A stretch of 64,000 nt of DNA from IMG/VR virus record IMGVR_UViG_3300032323_003820, positions 1 through 64,000 of that record. One strand, given 5' to 3'. Of this stretch, positions 44,964 through 53,917 are shown in pieces. Positions within the stretch are counted from its first letter, which is position 1. Every line of letters begins with the position of its first letter. The position numbers and the translations under genes are program-made. This DNA comes from a virus. The notes beneath the pieces are model-generated. The model saw only the letters and a program-made list of their open reading frames with translations, was not told where the DNA came from and made no database searches.

Positions 44964-46721
44964 CTAATTAGTAAACAACCATCTATATTTCTCATAGTCA
45001 TCTCTGGACGGTCCTTGGTTTGGAAAATGTTGTCTTTTTTGGTCTGTTTGAGGCATCATTGGATTGAAAAATTGTGATGAGTTTTTGTTCTCATTTATCG
45101 AAGTTGCCCAAGAATCAATCATTGCCTTTGTATGATTCAAATTTTTTGTAAGTTTTTGAAAAGATTTTTCTGCAACATATGTTGCCATAGATATGCCCAT
45201 GATACAATCGTCATGATGTCCCTTTTGATGGTCAGGTCTTCCATTAATATAAACAAAGGTATTCATTTCGTTATATAATCTGTGAGACCTAACTTTAAAT
45301 CCATGTCGAACATTTTCTTCAAACGACGCAATAATTTGGACTCTTTTACTATTGAAATTTATTCCAGGTATTTTTTCGTTAATTTTAGGGTCCCATTTCC
45401 ATTTGTTCGCAGTATCTACCGTATCAACATACAGTCCTTTGTAGTTTAATTCTTGTAATTTTCTTGCCGTTGCCACTCCCATACCACCTGTAAGGTCAAC
45501 AACACAAAATGCGTCATACATGGTTCCCCACTTATACGCTATTTCAGCAACAACATCTGGTGGTACTTTAGCAACGTATTCTAAAACTTGTTCATTCTCA
45601 TCGAAATCGATAATTTCTATGCAAGAAAAATCTTCTGAGTCCCCTCTCGATACATCTACTCCCATAATGTACTTGTGTCCGACAACAGGTTCTTTCCAAA
45701 TCCATAGAGCTCCACCCATCAGTTTAGCTCCGGGTTCTTGGAGTGTATTTTGTGCAATATTTTGAAGTATTTCAGATTCAAAGACGTTATCACCTGAACC
45801 CAAAAAGTTACACTCTAATTCCTGAGCAACTTTTCTTCTATCATACTTCAATTTTTTTACCATCCCCTCAAACCAAGAAGAACATGGTTTATATCCTTGT
45901 TTAATGTAATCTGTGACAACAGAATGGTCACGTTCATAAGGGTTTGCAACTGAAAGACTTATGACCGCATCTGTTGAATATTCTTCTTTGTTTAATAAAA
46001 AATGAACCAAATCATTTGTTTTGACCATGTACAAATCTTTTGTATACCTTGGGTCTCGATACCAAAACATCTCAGATATTTTGAAATCGTTCATACTTCT
46101 CAAGGCTTGGTCGTATATCTCATAATAAATCGGGTCATACCCATTCGGTGTAGAAACAACAATAACTTTACCACCTGTAGAAAGTGATGCCATACATGCC
46201 GACCAAAAATCACCGTCAGCATCTATGAACGCAGCTTCATCGAAAATAAGAATTGTTGGAGTATAACCTCTCAAAGCATCCTTTGATGTTGCCACCGCTT
46301 TTACTTCACAATCATTCGTTAGTTTGAAATGTCTTTGAGAATTTTTTTCTTGTGAAAAACCAACACCAACCCAAGCCGGCCATTGTTCTGTGAATGACCT
46401 AATCTTGTTTGCCATTTCCATCGAAGTATCCAACTTGTTCGCAATTATCAGAACCTTTTCAGGTTTTTGTTTTTTTGCGAAGACTAGTTTTTTTGACGCC
46501 CAAGCGGCAGTAACTGTAGAAACACCTGCCTGTCTATATTTGAGGGCAATGTTTTCGTTAAAATTTTCGTAGTCTTCTATTAATGAAACTTGGTCAGGAA
46601 ACAAATCTAAAGGGACATACTTAGAAACCGTGTTATCATAGGTTTGTAAGTATGTCCTTAATGCGTATGGTGTATTTCTGATACATTTAGTAACCTCAAT
46701 AATTAATTGTTCTTTGGTCAC
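44964..46721 (-). CDS. Terminase large subunit, gp17-like
   Basis: 585 residues from a GTG. ATPase: Walker A-like RQAGVST (63-69), Walker B ILIFDEAAF (156-164) and the coupling segment VVSTPNGYD. Nuclease: first Asp in MGVDVSRGDSED (about 355), a middle CVVDLTGGMG and the late GHHDDCIMGISMA with its acidic pair. It cuts concatemers and pumps DNA into the prohead through the portal. Its place upstream of the portal gene is as in T4, but without sheath and tube genes between. Confidence 0.95.
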   Translation of the reverse strand: MTKEQLIIEVTKCIRNTPYALRTYLQTYDNTVSKYVPLDLFPDQVSLIEDYENFNENIALKYRQAGVSTVTAAWASKKLVFAKKQKPEKVLIIANKLDTSMEMANKIRSFTEQWPAWVGVGFSQEKNSQRHFKLTNDCEVKAVATSKDALRGYTPTILIFDEAAFIDADGDFWSACMASLSTGGKVIVVSTPNGYDPIYYEIYDQALRSMNDFKISEMFWYRDPRYTKDLYMVKTNDLVHFLLNKEEYSTDAVISLSVANPYERDHSVVTDYIKQGYKPCSSWFEGMVKKLKYDRRKVAQELECNFLGSGDNVFESEILQNIAQNTLQEPGAKLMGGALWIWKEPVVGHKYIMGVDVSRGDSEDFSCIEIIDFDENEQVLEYVAKVPPDVVAEIAYKWGTMYDAFCVVDLTGGMGVATARKLQELNYKGLYVDTVDTANKWKWDPKINEKIPGINFNSKRVQIIASFEENVRHGFKVRSHRLYNEMNTFVYINGRPDHQKGHHDDCIMGISMATYVAEKSFQKLTKNLNHTKAMIDSWATSINENKNSSQFFNPMMPQTDQKRQHFPNQGPSRDDYEKYRWLFTN

Positions 46722-46730
46722 AAATTTTTT

Positions 46731-48041
46731 TTAAGTTAGGGATATTCCCAATCCACCCAAGAAATCTTTGAGGTCGTCATCATCATCGTTAACGTCATCA
46801 GAGTCAGGTTCTTCACCCTTACTTTCTTTATAAGAATCGTACTCTTCTTTCATTTTCATAGCCTCTTTCATCAACTCTTCAAATCTTTTTGTGGCTTTTT
46901 TATTTTTTGATTCATCGGTAGAAATTACATCACCAATTACATTCAAAAATTCCTTGGCTTCTAACATGTATAATTGTACTTTGAACCAATTTATTAATCC
47001 TTTATTTGAATCATTAAACATCTCATCAGGTAAGACCATTCTAAGTTTTTCAACTATTTCTGGACCTATTCTGAGTTGCATTGGTTCGTTCGATAATAAA
47101 TCTGTCTGACCCATTACTTTTTGTGCCAACTCGGTATCTTGAGGTAAACCATGTCTTCCTGCAGACTCTTCAATACCTTTGATAACTTCATGACAAAGAA
47201 TAGGGAAAATTAAACCATCTGCAACAATTTTTGTATCAGGTTTTTCCTCACCTTCTTCACCACCACCTTCTTCATCGTCTGAATCATTGTCTTGAAGTTC
47301 AACTTTACCAGCAACACCATTTCCAGTTTGACTCATCATTTCAATCATTTGTTCCATAGTGAAATAAAGAAAATCATTGATTGCCATAATACCTAAATAA
47401 GCAGGATACAATCTTGTATCAATTCTATCTAATTCTGCTCTTATTTCAGGTTTTTGAAATATGTAATGACCTTTTTTAGCAGCACCTTGGATGATGGCGT
47501 TTATGATATTTCTTTTGTGTTTTTCTAATTCAAATATTTCCTCATCTGTCAAATCCTCAACCTCAAATGATGGAATTTCTAATTTATTTTCTTCATCATC
47601 ATCTTCATCTTCCTTTTCTTCTTCAGGTTGGTATCTGAAGTTAGAAACATCTATTGGTTGTCTGTTCAACCTTGCAACTATCTCATACCAATCACTCGGT
47701 ACTTCAGTTTCTTCTAAACACGCCTCTATCGCCAAGTTTTCCAACTCTTCTCTATGTCTACCCTCGATTTGCATTATCGTTGGTACTTTAGACATCATCT
47801 CCCTATAAATCATTGCTTGGACCTGTTGCGAACTAATATTTTGATTTCCTGTAACCTCTTTCAACTTATCGGCAACTTTACCAAATCTTGAACTTACTAA
47901 TCTCTGCACATCATCAGAACCCTTTTTGAATGAAGGATTGTCAGAATAAATGTTTTCACCTGACCTTAATTTTCTTTCTAAATTAGGGTCCATCCTTTCA
48001 GGTCTATTTCCGTAATCTATTTGTTCTTTTATTTTAGCCAT
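46731..48041 (-). CDS. Hypothetical acidic virion/packaging protein
   Basis: 436 residues with two acidic low-complexity stretches (EEEKEDEDDDEENK and a C-terminal DSDDVNDDDDDLKDF) around a helical core (YPAYLGIMAINDFLYFTMEQMIEMM). No family was recognised. It lies 10 nt upstream of terminase and overlaps the preceding gene by 8 bp. A small-terminase or head-completion role is possible but unsupported by motifs. Confidence 0.55.
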   Translation of the reverse strand: MAKIKEQIDYGNRPERMDPNLERKLRSGENIYSDNPSFKKGSDDVQRLVSSRFGKVADKLKEVTGNQNISSQQVQAMIYREMMSKVPTIMQIEGRHREELENLAIEACLEETEVPSDWYEIVARLNRQPIDVSNFRYQPEEEKEDEDDDEENKLEIPSFEVEDLTDEEIFELEKHKRNIINAIIQGAAKKGHYIFQKPEIRAELDRIDTRLYPAYLGIMAINDFLYFTMEQMIEMMSQTGNGVAGKVELQDNDSDDEEGGGEEGEEKPDTKIVADGLIFPILCHEVIKGIEESAGRHGLPQDTELAQKVMGQTDLLSNEPMQLRIGPEIVEKLRMVLPDEMFNDSNKGLINWFKVQLYMLEAKEFLNVIGDVISTDESKNKKATKRFEELMKEAMKMKEEYDSYKESKGEEPDSDDVNDDDDDLKDFLGGLGISLT

Positions 48042-48861
48042 TTTTCAAAATTTTTACTATAGCATCTATCACTGCAGATTTAGCTTCCTCAGGATTTTTA
48101 GCCTTCGGAGCAGGATTAACTTTTGGATTAGGATTTCTACCTGGATGACCAGGTTTTATTTTTGGTGGATTTTTGGTACCGGGCTTGGGTTCTTTGACAC
48201 CTGGTTTTGGTGCGACTTTTGGTTCCGCCTCAACCAAATAGTTCATTAAATCCTTCTTTGTAATTTTAGGTGGTAAGTGTGATTCTACAAGTTTCATAAT
48301 TTTTTCCTCCAAAAACAAAGATACGGGATTTTTTCCTTCTCCTAATTGTTTTTTTACTTGTTTAACACATCTTTCCCATTTTCTCGATTTTTTTGGTCCT
48401 ACTTGAGAATGACAAATAGCCCATGCATTATTTTCCTTTTTCGATTCTGTCATACCAACAGAACTCAAATTTTTGTTTTTTGGGTTAGTATCATCATCCA
48501 TACCATCATCAGCTTCGTCGCTTTGGTCTTCGGGTGGCAATTGACCATTAACTTTTTGAGTTAAGTCTTGTTGCACCAAATAATCGTCGTCATCTTCATT
48601 TACCTCTTCGGTTGGAGTTGCCTTAATCCCTGTTGCTGTTTTTTGTATTGATAACTTTTTTCCTGCTTCCGTGGGTGGTAATGTTACACCTTTCTCGGCA
48701 TCTGCCGTCGGAATATTATAAGAAGTTGTTGTTGTTTGTGTAATTGCTTCTCCTAATAATTTTGAATGTAAAATAGAAATTTGCCCTTCATTAAGTTTTG
48801 ATACTGTTTTGGAGGACAACCCTTTTTCAATTAGTTCTAAGGCTTTTTTATTAACTTTCAT
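48034..48861 (-). CDS. Protein with AWAICHSQVG Cys module
   Basis: 275 residues from the ATG at 48861, which overlaps the upstream stop region; a reading from 48885 would overlap that gene by 35 bp. The N-terminal LNEGQISILHSKLLGEAI is a helical segment. Then comes a disordered acidic stretch, the module NAWAICHSQVGPKKSRKWERC-VKQVKKQL (about 150-180, split here) and a Pro/Lys-rich tail. The W-x-I-C...W-x-x-C-V module recurs in proteins of environmental phages. Function unknown; virion location inferred from context. Confidence 0.55.
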   Translation of the reverse strand: MKVNKKALELIEKGLSSKTVSKLNEGQISILHSKLLGEAITQTTTTSYNIPTADAEKGVTLPPTEAGKKLSIQKTATGIKATPTEEVNEDDDDYLVQQDLTQKVNGQLPPEDQSDEADDGMDDDTNPKNKNLSSVGMTESKKENNAWAICHSQVGPKKSRKWERCVKQVKKQLGEGKNPVSLFLEEKIMKLVESHLPPKITKKDLMNYLVEAEPKVAPKPGVKEPKPGTKNPPKIKPGHPGRNPNPKVNPAPKAKNPEEAKSAVIDAIVKILKNG

Positions 48862-49246
48862 ATACAACCTTTTTTTCAAATTCAAGAATTAAATCATTCT
48901 CGTATAATTTATCTTTGATATCTTTTTCGGTTTCTCCGAAACGAAACACTAGTCTTTTTTTGTGAGTTTCATCTTCCTTTTCCCAAGCCATTGCAACAAC
49001 ATCGTCCATTGCATCGACCATTGAAAAATAATCGGAGTTCTGAATCAACTCCAATTTTAACTCGGTGTTTTTCAGAACTCCTACTCTTTTAATATATTTC
49101 AACTCTGGTGGATGTGGGTATGAATTTGATGGTTTACTTTCCCAAGATTCTCCCCAAACATCCGTAGTATCAGAAAAAATAAATTCGTATAAATTATCTC
49201 CTTTATAATCAGGACCAAGTCCATTTATAAAAATTAAATAACTCAT
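48851..49246 (-). CDS. Hypothetical protein, mixed alpha/beta
   Basis: 131 residues (YLIFINGLGPDYKGDNLYEFIF; VVAMAWEKEDE). Overlaps both neighbours by a few bases, so it is part of a coupled late unit. No family was recognised. Confidence 0.55.
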   Translation of the reverse strand: MSYLIFINGLGPDYKGDNLYEFIFSDTTDVWGESWESKPSNSYPHPPELKYIKRVGVLKNTELKLELIQNSDYFSMVDAMDDVVAMAWEKEDETHKKRLVFRFGETEKDIKDKLYENDLILEFEKKVVYES

Positions 49247-50472
49247 ATAACAAATCCCTCAGGAGAAATTTTCACTTGTCCTGATTTATTTTCAAATACT
49301 AAGTTTTTCTTGTTAGTTTTACCTAAGAAAATATATGATTTATTTTCTTGTAAAAATTTTTTAGAAGAAAGTTCTTGTTCTATTGTTTCGCTTAAGTTCT
49401 CAATTGATTTAACTTTCTTGGCAAACTCAGATTTTCTTTTAATTTCTTCATTTACCATCTTTTCTTTTTTATCTTTCTTTTCAGAATCAGACATTTCAAA
49501 ATACTTTGAAATAACCTTATCAATTTTTGATTCACTAAAGATACTATCTAAGATTGTATCATGAATAGATGATTCACCCATTTCTTGGTCAACTGCAACA
49601 TCCATATCTGCCTGTACATCTTCTACTTCAGAATCTCCAGTAATGTCTTCTGAACCCATATCTTCCATGTCCACATCCATTTCATCACTTTCCTCATCAC
49701 TTTCAAACTTAGAAAGAACGTCTTCTTTATCTTCATCATTGAGTTGGTTCAAATCAACAGCAGAAATTACCATGTTTAAAACATATTTGATATTTTCAGA
49801 AGTCAAACCTTTTTCTTGTTCATACTCTCTGATTTTCTGAGTTAACTTTCCTGTCAGTTTTTGAATTGATTTGAAAGTAACAATATCCGCGTTTTCACCC
49901 CCTTGACCCATGTCATCCACCGGCATTTCTTCTGCACCCATGTCATCCACCGGCATTTCTTCTGCAGGTAAATCAGCATCATCAGATGGTGGTAAAGCTT
50001 CAGGCGAATCTGGCAACTGTGGTTCAGGAACCGCAGGTGGCTCTGCTGGTGGGGCTGCAGGCTCATCCATCATTGGTTCGTCCATTGCGGGTTGTGGTGT
50101 TTTTAAGACAAACTTTTTTTGTTCACCGAACAAACTAATTTCTTCGTCCTGTCCGTTAATTCTATTAGATTCTTTGATAATTAAATTTAATCTTTTCAAA
50201 GCCTGAGAATATGAATTATAATATTTCCTATTTCTCATAGGTTCGATATAATCAACCTCTGATTCTGAAATATTTTTTTTGATTACATATCCCATTTTTT
50301 CTCTAACAATTTGATACCCACTTCCATCAGATACATTTATTGAATATTCTGTAGTACTGAGAGTATTTGTTTCTGATTTAGGAACTTCATTATATCTGGC
50401 AATCTCCATGATTCTGTTCAACTTCTCTTGACCAGTTAATTTTTCACTTCCTAACGGTTTTAATTTTCCCAT
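49243..50472 (-). CDS. Hypothetical acidic virion protein
   Basis: 409 residues. The N-terminal 120 (SEKLTGQEKLNRIMEIA; YYNSYSQALKRLNLII) are followed by a Pro/Glu/Asp-rich linker with two copies of AEEMPVDDMG, a helical domain (QKLTGKLTQKIREYEQEKG), an acidic spacer and a C-terminal beta hairpin (KSYIFLGKTNKKNLVFENKSG). No family was recognised. Starts the run 50472-44964. Confidence 0.55.
   Translation of the reverse strand: MGKLKPLGSEKLTGQEKLNRIMEIARYNEVPKSETNTLSTTEYSINVSDGSGYQIVREKMGYVIKKNISESEVDYIEPMRNRKYYNSYSQALKRLNLIIKESNRINGQDEEISLFGEQKKFVLKTPQPAMDEPMMDEPAAPPAEPPAVPEPQLPDSPEALPPSDDADLPAEEMPVDDMGAEEMPVDDMGQGGENADIVTFKSIQKLTGKLTQKIREYEQEKGLTSENIKYVLNMVISAVDLNQLNDEDKEDVLSKFESDEESDEMDVDMEDMGSEDITGDSEVEDVQADMDVAVDQEMGESSIHDTILDSIFSESKIDKVISKYFEMSDSEKKDKKEKMVNEEIKRKSEFAKKVKSIENLSETIEQELSSKKFLQENKSYIFLGKTNKKNLVFENKSGQVKISPEGFVI
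49906..49965 (-). repeat. 30-bp direct repeat (AEEMPVDDMG twice)
   Basis: Two adjacent near-perfect coding copies of 30 bp within the acidic linker of the 49243-50472 gene. Confidence 0.7.
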
Positions 50473-50496
50473 TTTATAGTGTTATTTTTTTTATTT

Positions 50497-51345
50497 TTAG
50501 TTATTTAATCCGTTAAATCCACCTAATTTTACCGCACTTAAATCAATAACCCAACCTCTCGTTCCTTCAACGTAAGCTTCAGGATGAGGAACATCCCCCA
50601 AACTTGCATCCCATGTACCACCACTGAAACTACCTTCCATCTGATTTGTATATTCATACTGTACGTTAACGTAGGTTGTACCAATACTTGTCAAACTTGG
50701 TGTTATTGTAGGTGTTGGTGTTGGGGTTGAGGTCTTGGTTGGTGTTGGGGTTGAGGTCTTGGTTGGTGTTGGGGTATTTGATGATGTAACTGTTGGAGTT
50801 ACTGTTCTTGTTGGAGTCACACTTGGTGTTATACTTGGTGTTGGAGTATTAGTTGAGGTAACTGTTGGAGTTACGGTTCTTGTTGGTGTTGGAGTTGCGG
50901 TTTTTGTTGGTGTTGGAGTATTTGTTGATGTTACTGTAGGAGTTACCGTTCTTGTTGGCGTAATACTTGGTGTTGGAGTTGCAGTTTTTGTTGGTGTGGG
51001 TGTGCGAGTTGTAGTTACAGATGGTGTCGGAGTTCTTGTTGTAGTTGGTGTAATTGACGGGGTTACTGTAGGAGTTACTGTTGGAGTTGGTGTTGGTGTT
51101 GGGGTGGGATTTGCATTCAAACATGTTTGACAATCTCCATAATTGGTACCTAAAGGACCTGAAACTTCGTCCACTCCTGTTGCAGGTTCTGCTGTATCCA
51201 CAATTTCATAACAACCTCTAGCAGTTGCTCCTGTAAAAATAAGATAATAATTACCACCAACCACAGGTAACGTGGTTGAACTGAATTCAACATTTAATGC
51301 TGACCCTCCAGAACATGGGGCTACGAGATATGTGACTAAAGCCAT
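50497..51345 (-). CDS. Structural protein with Thr-Pro-rich central domain
   Basis: 282 residues. The N-terminal 80 form a small Cys-containing beta domain (YYLIFTGATARGCYEIVD; CQTCLN). The middle 140 residues are Thr-Pro repeats (TPTPTKT, TVTPTVTS, SITPT). The C-terminal 60 (YVNVQYEYTNQMEGSFSGGTW) are beta-rich. Same linker type as the adhesin at 1991-5653. Probably an exposed virion protein. The ATG lies 13 nt after TATTTATA. Confidence 0.6.
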   Translation of the reverse strand: MALVTYLVAPCSGGSALNVEFSSTTLPVVGGNYYLIFTGATARGCYEIVDTAEPATGVDEVSGPLGTNYGDCQTCLNANPTPTPTPTPTVTPTVTPSITPTTTRTPTPSVTTTRTPTPTKTATPTPSITPTRTVTPTVTSTNTPTPTKTATPTPTRTVTPTVTSTNTPTPSITPSVTPTRTVTPTVTSSNTPTPTKTSTPTPTKTSTPTPTPTITPSLTSIGTTYVNVQYEYTNQMEGSFSGGTWDASLGDVPHPEAYVEGTRGWVIDLSAVKLGGFNGLNN

Positions 51346-51358
51346 TTAATTTTTTCTT

Positions 51359-51366
51359 TATAAATA
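51359..51366 (-). promoter_or_regulatory. Candidate late promoter TATTTATA
   Basis: Minus strand, 13 nt before the ATG at 51345. Confidence 0.5.
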
Positions 51367-51394
51367 TACGAAACCACGAAATAAGTAGAAAATA

Positions 51395-53020
51395 TTATGC
51401 AAGATTGGACGAACCTAACTTAGATTTCGATAAGACCATGTCACTTATGTTGGATACAGATGAAACAATACTTCTCAATTTGGGTTCATATTCACCCGAA
51501 GCATATCTATTTCCATTAACATTTACGAAGTTTCTGAGTAAGTCACCCGCTCTTTTTCCACCAGTCAAATATCTTCTAACCATCAAATCATAATAAGCAC
51601 AAACACCTTCCTGAACTGTCGAAAAATATTTGTTTTTTCCTGAGTCGGTGTTTCCAACATTGAATGGATTTTTAGTTCTTCTTGGTCTAACAGTTTGATT
51701 TTTCGACAATCCTCCCTCTAACGCTAATTGAGCCAATGCTAATTCAGGCGGTACGTATCCTTGTGAAAAGTATCTTTTAGAACATTCGGCCATCATTTGT
51801 CCGTCAACACCAGCATTAGGATTTCGTTTATCAATAAAGTTTTGACAAATCTCAGCATAAAGTTTGAAAGCCTCAGGGTCGTTCATGTCCAAATAAGTGA
51901 AATTACCATCCTTACCGAATTCACCAGTAAATTTATTTAATTTAGAATCTGAAAATTTGTTCAAGACTAATAAAGCTAAAAGATGTTTCAAATCGTTAGT
52001 TTTCATTACTCCATCTTTCAGAAGTTTCGAAGACTCTTGAAATTTTTCAATTGCCGACTTTGTTTCGGAACCAAGTTTTCCATCGATACCCCATTTTGGT
52101 AATTTAAAATTTAAAAATTCTAGCCCATCTTGAATTATTCTAACGTCATCATCAAATGGGATTTTCATTCCTGGAGTGTATTCAAAGGTTTTCTTATTAT
52201 CTACCAACTCCTTTAATTTCTTTAAAAAAACTGAGTTTTCAATAATGTCAATAACCTCTTTATTTTCCTTTTTCATGTCTTGTTCATTCAAATGTTGTTC
52301 AACAGATAATTCTTTATCTTTAAGTTGATTAACCTTATCAAAAAGTTTTTCAATATGTTTTGACCTTCTCAAAAACTTGAAAACTAAATTTTCATATGAC
52401 AATTCGCCACCTTTTTCTAATCCACACTTTCTATATTCCTTGAGTTTTTCTTTGATAGTTTCCAATTTTTCAACACCATCAGTTTCAGAATCTTCAATTG
52501 CAGTTTCTATTTTTTCTACCCAGTTATCTATTTTATTTACCAAAACATTCTTGTCAATTTTTTTAAAATCTTTCTTTGGAACATTAATCCACTCATCATT
52601 CGCAACAGAATAAACTGCACTACTCACATGGGATTCTTCTTTATCTTGAGCATATAGTTCAACATCATATCCTAATATTTTAATATCGTGAGAATCGTTG
52701 AATATTCTCTTTTTCAAATCATATAATTCTTTATATGTTTCCGATTCTTTCTCGTATTGTTGTAAATCTATTAAGATGTGTAAATCAAAGTCCGAAAAAT
52801 TAGACCAGTTATAGTTTGCCAATGAACCAGTCAATATAATATCTTCAACCATTACATCCTCGCCCAAATAATCAATAAATTCTTCGGCAATTCTTTCCAA
52901 AGCCTTTCTGACTTTAGGTTTCATTTTTGCATCCTTTGGGTCATTGTAGTTATCCCATATCTTTGGATTCAAAGTCTCTTGGAGAGAGAAACTTTTCAAT
53001 ATTTCTGTAAATTTTCCCAT
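51395..53020 (-). CDS. Fusion: nucleotidyltransferase + peptidoglycan-binding + glucosaminidase-like hydrolase
   Basis: 541 residues, three parts. (1) About 40-130: polymerase-beta-type nucleotidyltransferase with GSLANYNW (65-72) and SDFDLHILID (metal Asp at 77 and 79; a third acidic in DVELYAQD). (2) About 285-340: peptidoglycan-binding domain (VRIIQDGLEFLNF; GIDGKLGSETKSAIEKFQ). (3) About 395-541: FlgJ/glucosaminidase-like lysozyme fold (PPELALAQLALEGGLS; NPFNVGNTDSG; YYDLMVRRYL). Parts 2-3 would cut the host wall at entry or lysis. The role of the transferase part is unknown. ATG 4 nt after TATTTATT. Confidence 0.7.
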   Translation of the reverse strand: MGKFTEILKSFSLQETLNPKIWDNYNDPKDAKMKPKVRKALERIAEEFIDYLGEDVMVEDIILTGSLANYNWSNFSDFDLHILIDLQQYEKESETYKELYDLKKRIFNDSHDIKILGYDVELYAQDKEESHVSSAVYSVANDEWINVPKKDFKKIDKNVLVNKIDNWVEKIETAIEDSETDGVEKLETIKEKLKEYRKCGLEKGGELSYENLVFKFLRRSKHIEKLFDKVNQLKDKELSVEQHLNEQDMKKENKEVIDIIENSVFLKKLKELVDNKKTFEYTPGMKIPFDDDVRIIQDGLEFLNFKLPKWGIDGKLGSETKSAIEKFQESSKLLKDGVMKTNDLKHLLALLVLNKFSDSKLNKFTGEFGKDGNFTYLDMNDPEAFKLYAEICQNFIDKRNPNAGVDGQMMAECSKRYFSQGYVPPELALAQLALEGGLSKNQTVRPRRTKNPFNVGNTDSGKNKYFSTVQEGVCAYYDLMVRRYLTGGKRAGDLLRNFVNVNGNRYASGEYEPKLRSIVSSVSNISDMVLSKSKLGSSNLA

Positions 53021-53024
53021 ACCA

Positions 53025-53032
53025 AATAAATA
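53025..53032 (-). promoter_or_regulatory. Candidate late promoter TATTTATT
   Basis: Minus strand, ending 4 nt before the ATG at 53020; a transcript would have almost no leader. Confidence 0.45.
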
Positions 53033-53041
53033 GGCGAATTA

Positions 53042-53284
53042 TTATAGTTTTTTATATTTGTGGTTCTTTGCAATTTCTGAAACGAAAAATTTACCCTGTG
53101 ATTCTGCCATTCTAAATTGTGTGTATAACTTATGTGGTACTTCATCATACTCATACTTAAGACCATTATTAAACTCCACAATCAGTTTTTTTGTTTCAGT
53201 ATCGTATTCTGTTTTTTTGATGTTGGATGATTTAATTTCATTTATAATTTTTGTCCCAACAATTTCTTCTTTAATAACTCCCAT
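53042..53284 (-). CDS. KTSC domain protein
   Basis: 80 residues that are nearly all KTSC domain: SSNIKKTEYDTETKKLIVEF, then GLKYEYDEVPHKLYTQF and AESQGKFFVSEI. The domain is named after lysyl-tRNA synthetase C-termini and is common as a free-standing protein in phages; its function is not known. Confidence 0.75.
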   Translation of the reverse strand: MGVIKEEIVGTKIINEIKSSNIKKTEYDTETKKLIVEFNNGLKYEYDEVPHKLYTQFRMAESQGKFFVSEIAKNHKYKKL

Positions 53285-53341
53285 AATATTTTTTTTAAAT
53301 CTATTAATTAATCATATTAAGTATATCTAATAATTATTATC

Positions 53342-53890
53342 ATGGAACTAGAAGAAATTGGTAGGGAGAAACAACCATTTGGTCAAGGTATCGAGCACCA
53401 AATATTCTCATCACCTAACAAACCTGATGTCATTTTTAAGGTTGGGGAGTGGGATGTTATTAATGAATGGTATGATGTATTCAAATCTGACCCTAATATT
53501 TTTCCAACAGTTTATAAACTCGGTAGATTACCAAATAAACAATATTATTACGTAGAGTTAGAAAAGTTGGATACTGAAAAGTTCGAAGATAATTGGGACG
53601 ATTTGGAACTTGATTTGGAAGAATTGGGTATATTAGATGTCGATAGAGGAGAAAGTTTCACTGATTTATACACTCATGAAGGTTCTTCTGCGTCAGTTTT
53701 CGCTGAGATTGGTAAGAAACTATCAAAACACAACCCTGAATTATACAAATTTTATATTGAGTTATTAACTGTAATAAAAAAAGCGGAAAAGGCTCAGAAT
53801 AAAATTCTCAAAAAGGATACTTTAGTAGATGCTCACAAATATAATTTCGGTTATTCCAAAGACGGAAAACTTAAATGTTTAGACATATAA
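53342..53890 (+). CDS. Putative kinase-like fold protein
   Basis: 182 residues. IFKVGEWDVINEWYDVF has the look of the ATP-site Lys strand and following helix, and the C-terminal DAHKYNFGYSKDGKLKCLDI resembles the catalytic H-x-x-N-x-G..K-x-I-D loop of aminoglycoside-kinase-like proteins. The usual glycine loop is weak (GQGIEHQIF). Acidic middle. Assignment is tentative. Followed by a terminator. Confidence 0.4.
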   Translation: MELEEIGREKQPFGQGIEHQIFSSPNKPDVIFKVGEWDVINEWYDVFKSDPNIFPTVYKLGRLPNKQYYYVELEKLDTEKFEDNWDDLELDLEELGILDVDRGESFTDLYTHEGSSASVFAEIGKKLSKHNPELYKFYIELLTVIKKAEKAQNKILKKDTLVDAHKYNFGYSKDGKLKCLDI

Positions 53891-53915
53891 AAACCCTCCA
53901 CATTGGAGGGTTTTA
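53889..53915 (+). terminator. Bidirectional Rho-independent terminator
   Basis: AACCCTCCA/TGGAGGGTT stem with a three-base loop, A-run on the left and TTTT on the right. It separates the convergent genes ending at 53890 and 53918. Confidence 0.85.
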
Positions 53916-53917
53916 AT

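Noticed and set aside
50735-51133. Plus-strand Val-Gly-rich frame and minus Asn-Ser-Thr frame over the Thr-Pro repeat
   Set aside because: Shadow readings of the Thr-Pro repeat of the 50497-51345 gene.
53358-53555. Plus-strand frame within the kinase-like gene
   Set aside because: Fully contained in a longer coherent gene and without family features.
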